From Chrysaora quinquecirrha (taxonomy: Eukaryota; Cnidaria; Scyphozoa; Semaeostomeae; Pelagiidae): 64,000 nt of DNA. Both the position numbers and the translations under genes were made by a program. Shown in pieces: positions 23,310-34,395 of this stretch; the stretch's first letter is position 1; each line of letters starts with the position of its first letter. The stretch covers positions 2,205,206 through 2,269,205 of the forward strand of contig JACTAT010000043.1 of the NCBI GenBank assembly GCA_014526335.1, written 5' to 3'. Under the pieces are notes generated by a model. The model did no database searches. It worked only from the letters and a program-made list of their open reading frames with translations, and had not been told where the DNA came from.

Positions 23310-24068
23310 ATGAATAACGCGGACCTTCTGATTTCGCGGACCTTGACATTATTTCTTCTTGTTAAGAATTAAAGTACTTCTGATGGCAATTAATTGTCGT
23401 ATTTATGTTTCTTTTATTAAACGTCAAGCATCACTAAAGTTTTCGTTTATTGTTTGAAAATTTAGGCCGACTTCGTTATCAAGGGAAATTTCGGTGATCA
23501 AAACAGGGCGGTTTTGAAATCGTAGACAAAAAACAGAAAGCAAATGCTTTACTTCATATCCTTCAATTAAATAGGCCTACTGACCTTTTTCTCGACAGTT
23601 GACTTCGAGTTAACTTCACTCGACCACGATACGCAATGGATCATTTCGGTATGACGTCACACGTCATTAAAATTTTTCAAAATCACATGATATCGAGTTT
23701 TCGATATGAAAATCGTATAAAGCAGCCAAAACTTAGTCTAGGTACAAAGTTTCAGTGTCCTAGCGTTTGTGTTCTTAATTTTATGAGCATTCAAAGTTCC
23801 CGATGTCATAAAGGCTTTGACCGCAAAAATGAACTTGGTGAAACTTTTTACCCCACACGGTCAAAGCCCTTATAAAATCGTGAACTTTGAACGCTCGTAA
23901 AATTGATTCCACAAGCGCTGAGGTAGTAAAACTTTGCACATAGACTAATTTTTGGATGCTTTATACAATTTTTGCATCAAAAAATTGATATCTTGCGATT
24001 TCGAAATTTTTTTCTACCGAAATGATCTATAAGCAAGGTCCGCGATCTCGAAGGTCCGCGTTATTCAT
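23310..24068. mobile_element. AATAACGCGGACC-type TIR element (759 bp)
   Basis: Left end ATGAATAACGCGGACCTTC and right end on the reverse strand ATGAATAACGCGGACCTTC, then CGCGGACCTTG in both: about 35 bp of inverted end with few mismatches. Inside, 23,636-24,029 is itself an imperfect palindrome (GATCATTTCGGTA outward to TACCGAAATGATC). It includes TGACGTCA at 23,652-23,659. A further left end of the same type starts at 24,085. No transposase. Confidence 0.75.
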
Positions 24069-24427
24069 TTTCCCCTTATGCATAAATGAATAACGCGGAC
24101 CTTCTGATTTCGCGGACCATTGTGCAGTTGTTCAATTCTGTTTTCTTAGCATTCGCTACCTTCATTGAATTGAACTAGTCATTTTATGTATCTCAAAACA
24201 ATCCTTTTCTCATATTTTCACACTCTCTCAAGAACGAAATCTCGTTGAAAATTTAGGCTATTGCCGTTTCAAAACTTTGAAATATCTGGTGAACAAGATA
24301 GGGAGGTTTTCTGCAACAAACAGAGAGCAAATTTCGTAATACACTTCCTTCAATCAAATACTCATCTTTTTTTCGGCAATTGACTTCAACCCACTGTAAT
24401 CACCCCGTACAACGTGATGTGCAGTAA

Positions 24428-24940
24428 CGTGGAGGATGTGCAGTATTGTGGAGGGTGCCAATACAACGTGGAAGGATACCATCATGTAAGTGGAGGGTGC
24501 CAATACAACTTGGAGGGTTATCATCATGTAAGTGGAGGATGCGGAGTATCGTGGAGGGTTATCATCATGTAAGTGGAGGGATAATCATTTTTAACGTGGA
24601 GGGATACCATCATGTAAGTGGAGGATGCGGAGTATCGTGGAGGGTTATCATCTTGTAAGTGGAGGGATACCATTTGCAACGTGGAGGGATACCATCATGT
24701 AAGTGGAGGGTGCCAATACAACGTGGAGGGTTATCATCATGTAAGTTGAGGGATATCATTTTTAACGTGGAGGGATACCATCATGTAAGTGAAGGATGCG
24801 GAGTATCGTGGAGGGTTATCATCATGTAAGTGGAGGGATATCATTTGCAACGTGGAGGGATACCATCATGTAATTGGAGGGCGCCAATACAACGTGGAGG
24901 GTTATCATCATGTAAGTGGAGGATGCAGAGTATCGTGGAG
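24428..24940 (+). repeat. ~20-bp minisatellite (GTGGAGGGATACCATCATGTAA type)
   Basis: About 24 units of 19-23 bp, each beginning GTGGAGG. Unit types such as GTGGAGGGTGCCAATACAAC and GTGGAGGATGCGGAGTATC alternate in a loose higher-order pattern. Short arrays at 33.1, 45.6 and 60.1 kb share the GTGGAGGGATAACATC theme. Confidence 0.9.
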
Positions 24941-24942
24941 AG

Positions 24943-25290
24943 TATTCTCAAGTTCATGATGTGTTCAGTGACGATGATGGTGCGAATCCTCCGAAGGTGA
25001 GTCCATTTTATGCAGTAAGTCTTATTAGCTGTAAAGTCATTACACGCACTGCGCATAAGTATCTTCTTCTCTTTCTCAATATTATCATTATTCTTTTTCA
25101 CAGAGACAAGAACCTAAAAAGCGTGGTTTTGCCGCATCTTCCCTGAGTCCAGCTTATTCTCAAGTTCATGATGTGATCAGTGACGATGATGGTGCGAATC
25201 CTCCGAAGGTGAGTCCATTTTATGCAATAAGTCTTATTAGCTGTAAAGTCATTACACGCACTGCGCATAAGTATCTTCTTCTCTTTCTCA
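24943..25290 (+). repeat. 212-bp tandem duplication containing an exon-like block
   Basis: The segment starting TATTCTCAAGTTCATGATGT occurs at 24,943 and 25,155, 212 bp apart. About 135 bp match almost perfectly between copies, including an exon end and its GTGAGT donor. Confidence 0.85.
25104..25208 (+). CDS. Putative 105-nt exon of an unrecognised gene
   Basis: Preceded by a pyrimidine-rich acceptor ending TTTTTCACAG (25,094-25,103) and followed by donor GTGAGT (25,209-25,214). It is open in phase 0 for exactly 35 codons. The peptide is hydrophilic, with a KKRGF start, SSLSPAYSQ in the middle and an acidic SDDDGANPPK end, so probably disordered. The second half of this exon and its donor also occur 212 bp upstream in the duplicated copy (with one I-to-F change) without the acceptor. 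I do not recognise the gene. It may be one exon of a longer plus-strand gene whose other exons I could not see, or an orphan exon left by duplication. Confidence 0.45.
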
Positions 25291-25414
25291 AAGGGAAAGA
25301 TGTTGCTTTTAAGAGCGGATATTCCACATAACACAACAAGTTTTCGTTATCTACTACAGTATAAGCTACAAACATATAACTGTGTCCTTCTAACAAAGCC
25401 GGCTCATGAAACAT

Positions 25415-25500
25415 AGAGGTCCTACGCCTAGGGGTCCCACCTAGGGGTCTCCCGTCCCGGGGTCCCACCTTGGGGTCCCAAGTCCCGGTTTTCCGGTATG
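25415..25500. repeat. Short GC-rich GGGGTCCCA repeat
   Basis: Four GGGGTCCCA/GGGGTCTCC units in 85 bp, with palindromic CTAGG and CCCGGG words. Confidence 0.6.
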
Positions 25501-25810
25501 CCAAAAAATAGTCTTTGTTATCGTATCCGTATTTTTTATATTTGTATTTTTTAATTACGATTAACTAATCAGTGTAGTCTGTGAAGCGTCTTTTGTTATA
25601 ACAGCAGTTTATAATGAAGCGATTTTGATAGATTTAGAGAGATTCTTGGTTCAATGGCAGGGACACGTGTCACTCGCCGAACTACATCACATATCGATAT
25701 GATGATATAAAATCAGATAAAGACATATCAAAGTATCTTTCTTGCTGACAAATCTTCAAAATGCAATTATAAACAAATACCGCTCGCGCGTGTTTTCTTT
25801 CCGTTTTACA

Positions 25811-28285
25811 CAAGAACATAGCCACGCTATCGCAATGTCCGAAGGACAATAATTACAATAATAATCGTCATCATCATCATCGAAATCGCTATCATCATCA
25901 TCATCATCATCATCATTATGATGATAATCATCTTCATCATCAACATCATCATCATCATCATCATTCATAACCATTATGATAATAGCGACTCAAACTTGTT
26001 TTGCCCATGTAGCCAGCCGCCCTAACCAAATTTTAGATTAGCCCCTGTGTTACTCTCACTTTTCTAATGTGAATAATATTTGGATAGACAACCAATCGAA
26101 AATATTATTAGTAAATACATGGAAGGCAACCGAGCCACAACTGATTTTACAAAATTTCATCAATAAGTTACTCTGATATTCCGTCAGAACTTCACTAGAA
26201 TATCTAATTATGCAAAAGCAAGTTCGAGAATCTTCTCGACAACCACTGACTCACATCTCAGTAAATATTATGCAAATGAATTCGAGAATTTTCTCATTTG
26301 ACGAAAAAATCTAATTATCTAAATAAGAGCTTTGATAACTTCTGCCAAATACTCCACCACAGTGAATCATCTACTTGTTTACAAATTTGGTTATTGCTGC
26401 TCATTGTCTAAAAATAGGTTTTCATGATGACCAATTACGGCGACTTCAAAGTTTGCTTCCTCTTATTTGTGACTTATCTATTGTTACACGTTTGGCAGGA
26501 AAAAGCGTCTAGACATACATACATACATCCATACATACATATATACATGCGTTCCACAAACACCCTTTCATTATGTCCTTCGGACATAAAAATGGGCGAC
26601 TTATGCTCCAGTCGTAGAAGTGTTTTTTTTTCGCTAAAATTTTTGCAGACTGAGTCGTACATAAAAAGTTGTGCTTGTTTCGAGAAATTGATTGATGAAT
26701 TTGAAGAAAATCGACTTTTACTTTGCATTTCTAACCAGTAATTCATTTTGTTTTCATCTTTTTCTGAAATGGGCCCAACACCGTCTCTCTAGCTCGCCCA
26801 TTATACGGCGCTCTGAGCAACATAAGCTCTCTCGGGACCTCTTTTAACATAGTAACTGCAAAGTAAGTAGCAAATGCCCCCTAGTCCCTATCATTGCCCA
26901 CCTAGTTTCATAAAGTTGCCCCCCCCCCTAGTACAATGTCCTTTCAAAAGAAAACAGCAAAGAAAAGCCAATCTAGGCCAGTCTGGAGGTTGTATTTTGA
27001 AAATTTTTCTGGGGAAGCATGCCTCCAGACCTCCTAATTAGGAGCATCTCTGGGGCCCTGAACGCCTTTAGCACATTTACAGCCAGCTGTAGCATCAGTG
27101 TGAACTTGTATATAAATTCTCAACTGAAAGTAGAGATGACCCCTTGTTATTTCTCCAGCTCTGTATGGCTGGTTGTGCATGAATTCCTGACAAAAAGACT
27201 AAGAGAAGAATTAACTTGCTAAGACTGGACTCGCACTGTGAAAGAAAGAGCTTAGGATAAAACAATAGAACAATAGTCCCCCTAAATTTTTTGCCCCCCC
27301 CCTAGTTTTATCCCCTTAAAAGAGGCCTTGGCTCTCTTTAGTTTTTTTTCATTTCATTGATCACCCGATTAGGTTCTAGGAGATTACAAAGCTACCGTTT
27401 AAATAAACATTAAAAGGAATACGTATTACAACAGTATTTATGGAAACTACAGAACAAATAAATAAGATAACAATAACTTTTTTATGTCCGAAGGACATAA
27501 TAAGAGGGTGTTTGTGGAACGCATGTATACATGTATGTATCCATCCATAGACACACAGACGCTTTTTCTGCCAAAATGTAACAATAGATAAACCACAAAT
27601 GCGAGGAACTAAACTTTGAAGTTGCCGTAATTGGTCGTCATTGAACAAATTAGGTGAGCAGCAATTACGGAATTTGTAAACAAGATGATTCATTGTGGCC
27701 GAATGTTTGACAGAAGTTGTCGAAGTTCTTATTTAGATAATTAGGTTTTTTCGTCCAATCAGAAAATTCTCGAAGCCATTTGCATAATAGAGTAATTTAT
27801 CATCGTGAAGAGTGGAGTCGTTTGTTGCGTTCTGGATATTGTTGCCAAATTTCAATTTTAGCTTGTGGTTTCAGAATATTCAAGATCCTTATAGCATAAT
27901 TGGATATTTAGTGGCAAAATCCCGAGAGTAATGAGAGCAGCCCACTGCGTTATGGAAATATTTGGAGAGAAATTTCACGAGACATTTACTGAGACGTGAC
28001 TAGGTTTTTGTCGAGAAGATTCTCGAAGTCCCACACAAATCTCTGCTTATGCTCCTTAAAACTGATTGGTCGCTATTACCATAAAGAATGTTGATGATGA
28101 TATCAATGACAAAGAATAAAATGACATAATGACTACTGTTGCGTTGATCGGCGTTGGTGATGATTATGATGATGTTGATGATGATGATAATGCTGACAAT
28201 AAGGATAACGATTATGATAATGGTAATGATGATTATTATTATGGTCCTTCGGACATTGCGACAGCATTGCTATGTTCTCATACGT
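25811..28285. mobile_element. 2.5-kb foldback element with TGTCCTTCGGACA arm markers
   Basis: Left arm about 25,811-26,600 and right arm about 27,480-28,285 are inverted copies. Outer ends are AGAACATAGC then CGCAATGTCCGAAGGAC. The 13-nt palindrome TGTCCTTCGGACA (or complement) sits at 25,836-25,848, 26,574-26,586, 27,485-27,497 and, with one change, 28,243-28,255, at both ends of both arms. Each arm carries an ATC/GAT microsatellite next to its outer end and a TACA microsatellite near its inner end. The loop includes a repeat shared with 40.2-41.0 kb. No transposase. Confidence 0.85.
26836..27110 (+). repeat. Dispersed repeat fragment
   Basis: Sequence around AAATGCCCCCTAGTCCCTATC and AAGCCAATCTAGGCCAGTCT recurs in reverse orientation at 40,770-40,975. 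The part around CAGCTGTAGCATCAGTGTG recurs near 40,250-40,290, also reversed. The loop of the foldback therefore contains a second, unrelated repeat. Confidence 0.65.
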
Positions 28286-28289
28286 GATT

Positions 28290-29490
28290 ATGTGATTTCG
28301 AGCTATAAATCGTTCATTTCAATTATAACTCAACTATTTAGCTACAAAAAATATTATGCGTACTATACGTAGAGTTGATGTTGTTGTTGGAAAGCTGCCC
28401 AAACTGGGACTCATGCAAAAGAGCGGTCACTCTCCGTTAATTTTGGTGGAGCCAATCAGATTGTAGCACTTTCTTTCCTGCATTTTACTGGTTTATTAAT
28501 GTCCCCCCACCAATTCGATTTTCCGATTTTTGCAAGATCGAACGATAGAATAAAATCCAACCAATCAGTGAGCAGCAAAATGAATTGGCGAGTAGCAAAC
28601 AATGAACGGACATGTTTTTTCAACAGAGCGAGATTGCTTGACTTTTAATACAACTTCTCTTGCTGAATTCTTTGATCCGTTTTTATTCTCAGAACAACTA
28701 GGTTTTTCTAATATAGTTGTGGTTACTTCTTGGTTATTTATTGGTTAGAAAATCCTAGTCAGAGAATCCAATGTTTTTCTGTAAAGGCTAGAATTCAAGT
28801 CTTGGTTTATCTGAAAAAAAACCTGGTTTATCTGAGAAAAACCTGGTTTTTCTAATTGTGGTGCTTTTCGTTTGCCATACGCTTGCGCTTACTTGTAATA
28901 CTGCTAAATTTAGGGTTATAGATGGGCTAGCGTTGGACGACTAGGGTGGTTAGGAAGTAACTTGAAAAAGTACTTTGATCCGCATTATTTCGATACTTCA
29001 GTTTAGACACTCATTGCTTGAGAATGGGTGAGGTGTACTCGTTGTTTTAATGTATGTTGCGTGCTGTTTAGGACCTTCAGTGCTTGAGAAAGACTGGGAA
29101 ATTCCTGTTTATTTTGTCGTTGAATTTTGTGAGGATCGAGAGAGGCTCTTAGGTATGAGCCAACAGAATCACGTTTAAGCCTCAGGGAAACCCTTAGGAT
29201 CGAAGTTTATGTAAGTGACGCATCGAATATTGTTTACCACCTCGCCTAGTCGATAAAAGAAGCAAGCGTCGACGTTAATAGAGTTGTTTTCTCATCTATC
29301 CGGCCGGCCATAACCTGTTTACATACTGATCATGAATCGTAGAGTCGTGGACTTATTACATGAGTCGTAGTTATCGCTATTGAGTCTATGCTGGACGCTC
29401 AAGCTACGACTCATAATTTTTCTGGTTCTGGTTCTGGTTCTGGTTCTTTTCTTGGCACATGATTTCGTAGGTGTTCAAGTCCTTGTCGAC
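28290..29490. other. Intergenic stretch upstream of the small ORF
   Basis: No coding signal. A GGTTCT hexamer repeats four times at about 29,420-29,447. The region near 28,780-28,860 has a TGGTTTATCTGA short duplication. Confidence 0.5.
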
Positions 29491-29491
29491 A

Positions 29492-29860
29492 ATGGAACTG
29501 ACAGAAACAAAAAGATTACCGATATTACAACTTCTACGCTACCACCCAGATGAAAAGGAAGGGGAAATTCTTGATCTTAGCGTCTTACTATCCTGCAAGG
29601 CCAACCTGCAGGTGCATCTTATGCAGGCAAATTACGTTGCCTTTATTTTTCGAAAGGCGCATTTCTCAATGCTTAATCTTGACGATGCTGTACATCGCGG
29701 TTGGGACGAGTACGGACGTGTTGTATGGAGCGATCTTTGCTATCCCGAAGTTGTCACGGAGCTTCTAATCGATTTTGATGAAGAGAACGAAATTTTAAAA
29801 AGGGAGGAATCTGCTGTAGAGGACATATTTGCGGAATATCTTGACGACGATTTCTTTTAA
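29492..29860 (+). CDS. Small acidic protein of unknown function
   Basis: An ATG in fair context (ACAATGG) starts a 122-codon frame ending TAA at 29,858-29,860. The frame is open seven codons further upstream and an acceptor-like TTTCGTAG precedes it at about 29,463-29,470, so it could be a terminal exon instead of a single-exon gene. The protein has a cysteine-poor, mixed first half (ILDLSVLLSCKANLQVHLMQ) and a pattern HRGWDEYGRVVWSD. Its tail is strongly acidic, ending in YLDDDFF. A His-Gly-Trp followed by a Trp about ten residues later, then an acidic tail, reminds me of uncharacterised, perhaps transposon-linked proteins in cnidarian genomes, but this is a weak impression. Not recognised with confidence. 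Confidence 0.5.
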   Translation: MELTETKRLPILQLLRYHPDEKEGEILDLSVLLSCKANLQVHLMQANYVAFIFRKAHFSMLNLDDAVHRGWDEYGRVVWSDLCYPEVVTELLIDFDEENEILKREESAVEDIFAEYLDDDFF

Positions 29861-30581
29861 TTTATCTTATTTGACTATTTTTATGTATTAAAAGTTAAGT
29901 TCTTGCCCGACGTAGCTATGCTAGGTATATGCGAGTAAGTCGTAAGCAAGCTTACAATATATTCAGCGTAGGGCGTTATGGTTTGTGACAGTATCCCCTT
30001 AAAAATTCTGCAAACGACTAAATGATTCTGATTTCGAGCACGGAAACGAGGCTCTTCTATCGCATTCATGCCTCAGTAGTCAAAAAGAACTTCTCTGCTG
30101 TATTAAGGACCCATTTAAACAGAATCTGTATAATGGGAGTCAAGCTTTGTGCATTACATGGTACCACGCTACGCCTTAGGAGTTTGCTGTGGCTAAACGT
30201 CGCAACCGGAACTTCGAATACCGAAACGAGGCCGAAGTTCCCGGAAATTGCCCTTATAACATTCATATTCGGAATCAGCGCCCCCAAAATTGACCAAACT
30301 AAAGTGGTCTTGTTTATTTCGCCCTTGGGGGACGATAGCCCCCTTTCACCGCCTGGTCTATTTCTAATGCTGCCAGTGGAGTGGAAATAGTCAGTGTTCC
30401 AAGACTTTCGGCAGGCATTGTGGTTGCTAGTGAAGTCACCATGAAGCGAAAAGCAACTTGTTGTTGTGGTTGTTCGGGTACTTCGTTGTTGTATGCGAAT
30501 AGCACGACTCATGGTCGTGTGATAAGTCTATGCCATCTTATCTTACTTCACTTCATTCTCAGGGTCAAACAGATTGCAAAG

Positions 30582-32591
30582 ATGTCGTCATTCTACTTGC
30601 AGTTGTTAGAAAATCCTTTGAAATTCCCTCCAGTTACTGAAAACAACAGCGTTTTTTTCGATGAAGGGAATAAAGAAGTTTTTTCAGTTTCCAGAAAAGA
30701 AAATTTCAACGACGTAAGTTTGAGAGGAGTCGCCGCCTCTTCCAATTTAAACTTTCGATTTGCTGACAAGGGACACGTTATTTCCATTAAATTTTCCTTG
30801 GATCATAGGATCCTTGCGATACAGAGATCACTAAAATGCATCGATTTTATGAATTTTGAGCATGGTGAAGTGATAGGATCTGAATATAGTCAATCTTGCA
30901 AAGGAAGGACAACTCAAATAATGGGATTTATATGGACGAGTATAAACGAACTTGTCATCGTTACAAATCAAGGAGTAGAACTTTATCAGATGAACTCGGA
31001 GAAATGCAATGGAAAATTGATCAAAAGCTATTCAGTAAGTGTCAACTGGTTTGTTTTTTTGTCAGAGTGTTCAGTTTTGCTTCTTTCGTCTGGCATAATG
31101 GGCAATGTTATTCACCCATATATATTCAGACCTGGCTCTGTGACACGCCTTGCAAAGTTTGAAGTTGAAAACCCATCTTCAACTCGAGCACCCCAATCTG
31201 GAGGACTTCATGTAAGAGATGTAACAGTAGCCAATATCTATGGCCAAATTTATGTTGTTATTTTGAGAAATCAGCCTCGTATTCTTAACTCTGTTGGTGC
31301 AGAAATTGTGCTTTACCATCTCCAGAAAGACATTCCAGCAAAGAAATCAGCTGTTTTGAGACTTGGAGCTGTTGGGAGATTTGCTGTAAATGTTGTTGAC
31401 AATCTGATAGCTGTTCACCACCAAGCTTCTAAGACATCAATGCTTTTTGATTTGAAACTATGTGGGGATTATGATGGGCAGATTTCCTACTTCTATCCAG
31501 TTCTTTCTCCACTACCAATTCAGCCTCAGAGAGTGGTAGAAGATGAGAATGAAAGAGAAGTGTCAATCAAAGATTCTTTTTATGATCTCTATTCACCAAA
31601 TTGGATTGTATTTCAACCAAATATCATTATTGATGCAAAACTTGGTTGTTTGTGGCAAGTGAAGGTTAAGCTAGAGTCAATGATCAATATGATAGAAGAC
31701 AAGGGACACCTCATTGATTTTCTTTCCCTGAGAGAGGATAGCAAAGAAGTTCAGCTTTCTGTGTGTAAAGAAATTCTCTCTCCAGGAAGGCAAGCAAATT
31801 TGGGAATTGTTGCTCAGATATTTGATAAGCTGAATTCTGTGTGCTTTGAATACTTGCAGACTTGTTCGGAGAAAGGGAACTCAATGATGTTTGACCAATC
31901 AAAGGATTCTGAATTGGTTCAGTGCTGGTTGAGAGGTCAGTCAGTTGTGAATCAGCAAGACATATACCACTTTGTTTTCCTGGAATTTATCAAAAATACC
32001 TCTTTGAGTGAGAAATTTGTTATTGGTGTACTTATGGAATACATAAGATCACTTAACCACTACAACATTGGTGTTGATTGCAATTTATATGAACTAATTG
32101 TTAACCTCCTTGTTGGGAAGAAAAAGTATTATCAGCTACATCAGCTACTACAATATAATGCTTTGAATGATTCTGAAAAGTTGGCATTTATTCTTCTTTC
32201 ATTGGAAAAAAGATATCCTCCTGCAATGCAAGTTGCACTTGATATGCTCAAACGTTTACATATATCAAGTGAAAAAATTATTGAAGTTCTACTGTCAAAG
32301 CATCAAATTATTGCTGCACTTAAATACCTAGAGAGCATAGATGGGATGGATTCTGCTTCTCCTAGAAAATTTCTTGAGGCTGCTATATTGACAGGAAATG
32401 ATCTCATTTTTTTCACAGTATACAAATATTTTCAGAAACGGAACATTCGTCTGAGGCGACAACCAGGATTCGCACCTGGAGAACAGTCCAGTACATTTGA
32501 TAATCACTTCAGCAAATTATTTGGAAAGAAAAATTTTTCCGGAAGCGATTTAGACAGTCTTGTGGAAATTGTTGAAGGACTCCACTATTAG
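30582..32591 (+). CDS. RMC1: RMC1 homologue, regulator of MON1-CCZ1 (intronless)
   Basis: 669 residues in one uninterrupted frame. I chose the ATG at 30,582 because the family start (a short polar stretch then LELxExP-like sequence) aligns there; the open frame extends 67 codons upstream without homology. RMC1 (C18orf8, Mic1) is the third subunit of the metazoan MON1-CCZ1 complex, the exchange factor for Rab7 on late endosomes. The N-terminal part (residues about 1-400) matches the beta-propeller region, with NSVFFDEGNKEVFSV, GFIWTSINELVIVTNQGVE and VVDNLIAVHHQ. The C-terminal Mic1 domain (from about residue 458) has FVIGVLMEYIRSLN and EVLLSKHQIIAALKYL. Length is close to the vertebrate protein (about 657). 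Vertebrate genes have many exons, so the lack of introns is notable. No AATAAA was seen within 400 bp after the stop. Confidence 0.93.
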   Translation: MSSFYLQLLENPLKFPPVTENNSVFFDEGNKEVFSVSRKENFNDVSLRGVAASSNLNFRFADKGHVISIKFSLDHRILAIQRSLKCIDFMNFEHGEVIGSEYSQSCKGRTTQIMGFIWTSINELVIVTNQGVELYQMNSEKCNGKLIKSYSVSVNWFVFLSECSVLLLSSGIMGNVIHPYIFRPGSVTRLAKFEVENPSSTRAPQSGGLHVRDVTVANIYGQIYVVILRNQPRILNSVGAEIVLYHLQKDIPAKKSAVLRLGAVGRFAVNVVDNLIAVHHQASKTSMLFDLKLCGDYDGQISYFYPVLSPLPIQPQRVVEDENEREVSIKDSFYDLYSPNWIVFQPNIIIDAKLGCLWQVKVKLESMINMIEDKGHLIDFLSLREDSKEVQLSVCKEILSPGRQANLGIVAQIFDKLNSVCFEYLQTCSEKGNSMMFDQSKDSELVQCWLRGQSVVNQQDIYHFVFLEFIKNTSLSEKFVIGVLMEYIRSLNHYNIGVDCNLYELIVNLLVGKKKYYQLHQLLQYNALNDSEKLAFILLSLEKRYPPAMQVALDMLKRLHISSEKIIEVLLSKHQIIAALKYLESIDGMDSASPRKFLEAAILTGNDLIFFTVYKYFQKRNIRLRRQPGFAPGEQSSTFDNHFSKLFGKKNFSGSDLDSLVEIVEGLHY

Positions 32592-33106
32592 ATGTTTTAG
32601 TAAAAACTTTTTTGGTTTTAAATGGAATTAAGCACTTCAAGCTTTAGCGTTATATTCTTGTTTGAGTCTACAATATTTTGTGAAGTTAATTCTGTATCCT
32701 TAGCCTGCATGTATCCTGCCTTGGAGATTTTTCAAGCTATGGAATTTTCTAAAATTCAGATTTCAATAATCTCTTAACAGCACAAAATTGGACATACTAA
32801 GATGTCGAAAAATGATTTAACTTTTTATTGCAATTTATTAAATTCCAAAAACAGCAATAATATACATTTTGGTGAAGGACTGGCAAGATGGCAATTTCCG
32901 TTATCTTAAGATATTACGTTTTTGACACTCAAATTGTATAAAGCATCAAAAAATTAGACCAGGTGAAAATTCTAATATCCTAATTCTTTAAGGGCTTTTA
33001 CTGTTAACATTGATGATGGTAAAGCTTTCCCTTTCCTGGGTCTAAGCGCTTATGAAATCATAAAACTTCGAGTTCTCTTAACAAGTGTAAGATATGTTGC
33101 GTCAAC
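32592..33106. other. Region downstream of RMC1
   Basis: AT-rich, no clear polyadenylation hexamer, no poly(A) tract and no direct repeat that would mark a retrocopy. Confidence 0.5.
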
Positions 33107-33189
33107 ACCCTGGGTAATGTCTGTGCAGTACAGTGGAGGTTGTTCAGTACAGTGGAGGGATAGCTTGATGCGTGTGGGGGGATAACATC
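33107..33189 (+). repeat. GTGGAGGGATAACATC satellite, left remnant
   Basis: A few units related to the 24.4-kb array (CAGTACAGTGGAGG, GTGGGGGGATAACATC). The array stops at 33,189 exactly where the 12.4-kb element starts, and resumes at 45,555. Confidence 0.8.
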
Positions 33190-33704
33190 CGTACTTACTA
33201 AAACGCGGAACCATCCAAAACGACCCAAAACCGGTCAAAACGACCCAAAACCACCCATAATTGGGTCAAACCACCCAAAACGACCCGAAACTACACAAAC
33301 TAACAAATAAATGTCATTTTCACTTATTACGGGGCAGAAAGCCCCTCAAAATCCTCAATTTTCTTCAAAACAACATCCCTCCGTTCTAAATTTGTCTTTC
33401 CTCTTGGGGCAAAAAACCTGAACAATGCGCTTTGTTTACTATTGATTTTCGGAACGGCTGACGAATCTTTTGTGAATCGCTCTCAGGGGCCTATTTATCC
33501 ACCTGCCGTTTTCAAGCCTATCTTCCATTAAATTTTTTCAATGTAGAACGATTATCGCACGATTGTGAGATTTTCTTACTTCATGATTCGAGCGAGGGGC
33601 ATTTCAGTTCTTCAGACCGTACACCCGTACACCCGTACACCCATTGCAAAGTTTTGATGGTTTTGATAAAAACATCCTCGGAAACAGTTTCGTTTAAACG
33701 GGGA

Positions 33705-34110
33705 TTACACGCTTTTTTTATAAGGAACCTACCTCAAGGCCTAGTTCTTAAAGTTCCTTATTTTTGGGCCTCTTTTGAGGCAATTGTAGTTCCTAAAGTT
33801 CCTTAATAGTTCCTTAATTTTAACTGCACATACAGTGGTCTTAACAATAAAAGAGAGACATTTGCGTGCGAGCAAAGCTCGAGACCACTCAAAGAAACAT
33901 TGGATACATGCTTAACGTACAATTTATGTGATTTTCGACTGCAAATGAATGGAACCGGCTTCTAATTCTTGATTATTTGCAGTGATAAAAGTATACAACA
34001 CTCAAAAGTTCCTTAATGATTTTCTCTTTAGTAGTATAAGTTCTTTAAATTTTCGGGCCTTCTACATGTAGGTTCCTTATAAAGTGGTTCCTTATAAAAA
34101 AAGCGTGTAA
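33705..34110. mobile_element. 406-bp MITE with perfect 25-bp TIRs
   Basis: Perfect inverted ends at 33,705-33,729 and 34,086-34,110, beginning TTACACGCTTTTTTTATAAG. Interior has AGTTCCTTA words. No obvious target duplication. Confidence 0.8.
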
Positions 34111-34395
34111 AGATCACTACTCGTGACTTCTAGCACAATCGTGCAATAATTTGTGATTTTTGCGATAGGACACTCAATCTTGGACATAAATTACTGGACT
34201 TTTGATGGCAGTTTCTAATCAACCCCCCCCCCTCCCCCAAAATCAATGTTGTTATTGGCTTTGAATTTAAGGCTTGATGGGAGCAGGAGCATTCTTGCTG
34301 AAATCTTACAATAGAACAACATTGATTGGTGGGGATGGGGGGGGCAATGGAATATTAACATCGATCACAAACAGTCCAGATATATTTTGTCCAAG

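Noticed and set aside
30381..30581. 67-codon N-terminal extension of RMC1
   Set aside because: Family similarity starts at the ATG at 30,582; the extension has no homology and begins without an ATG.
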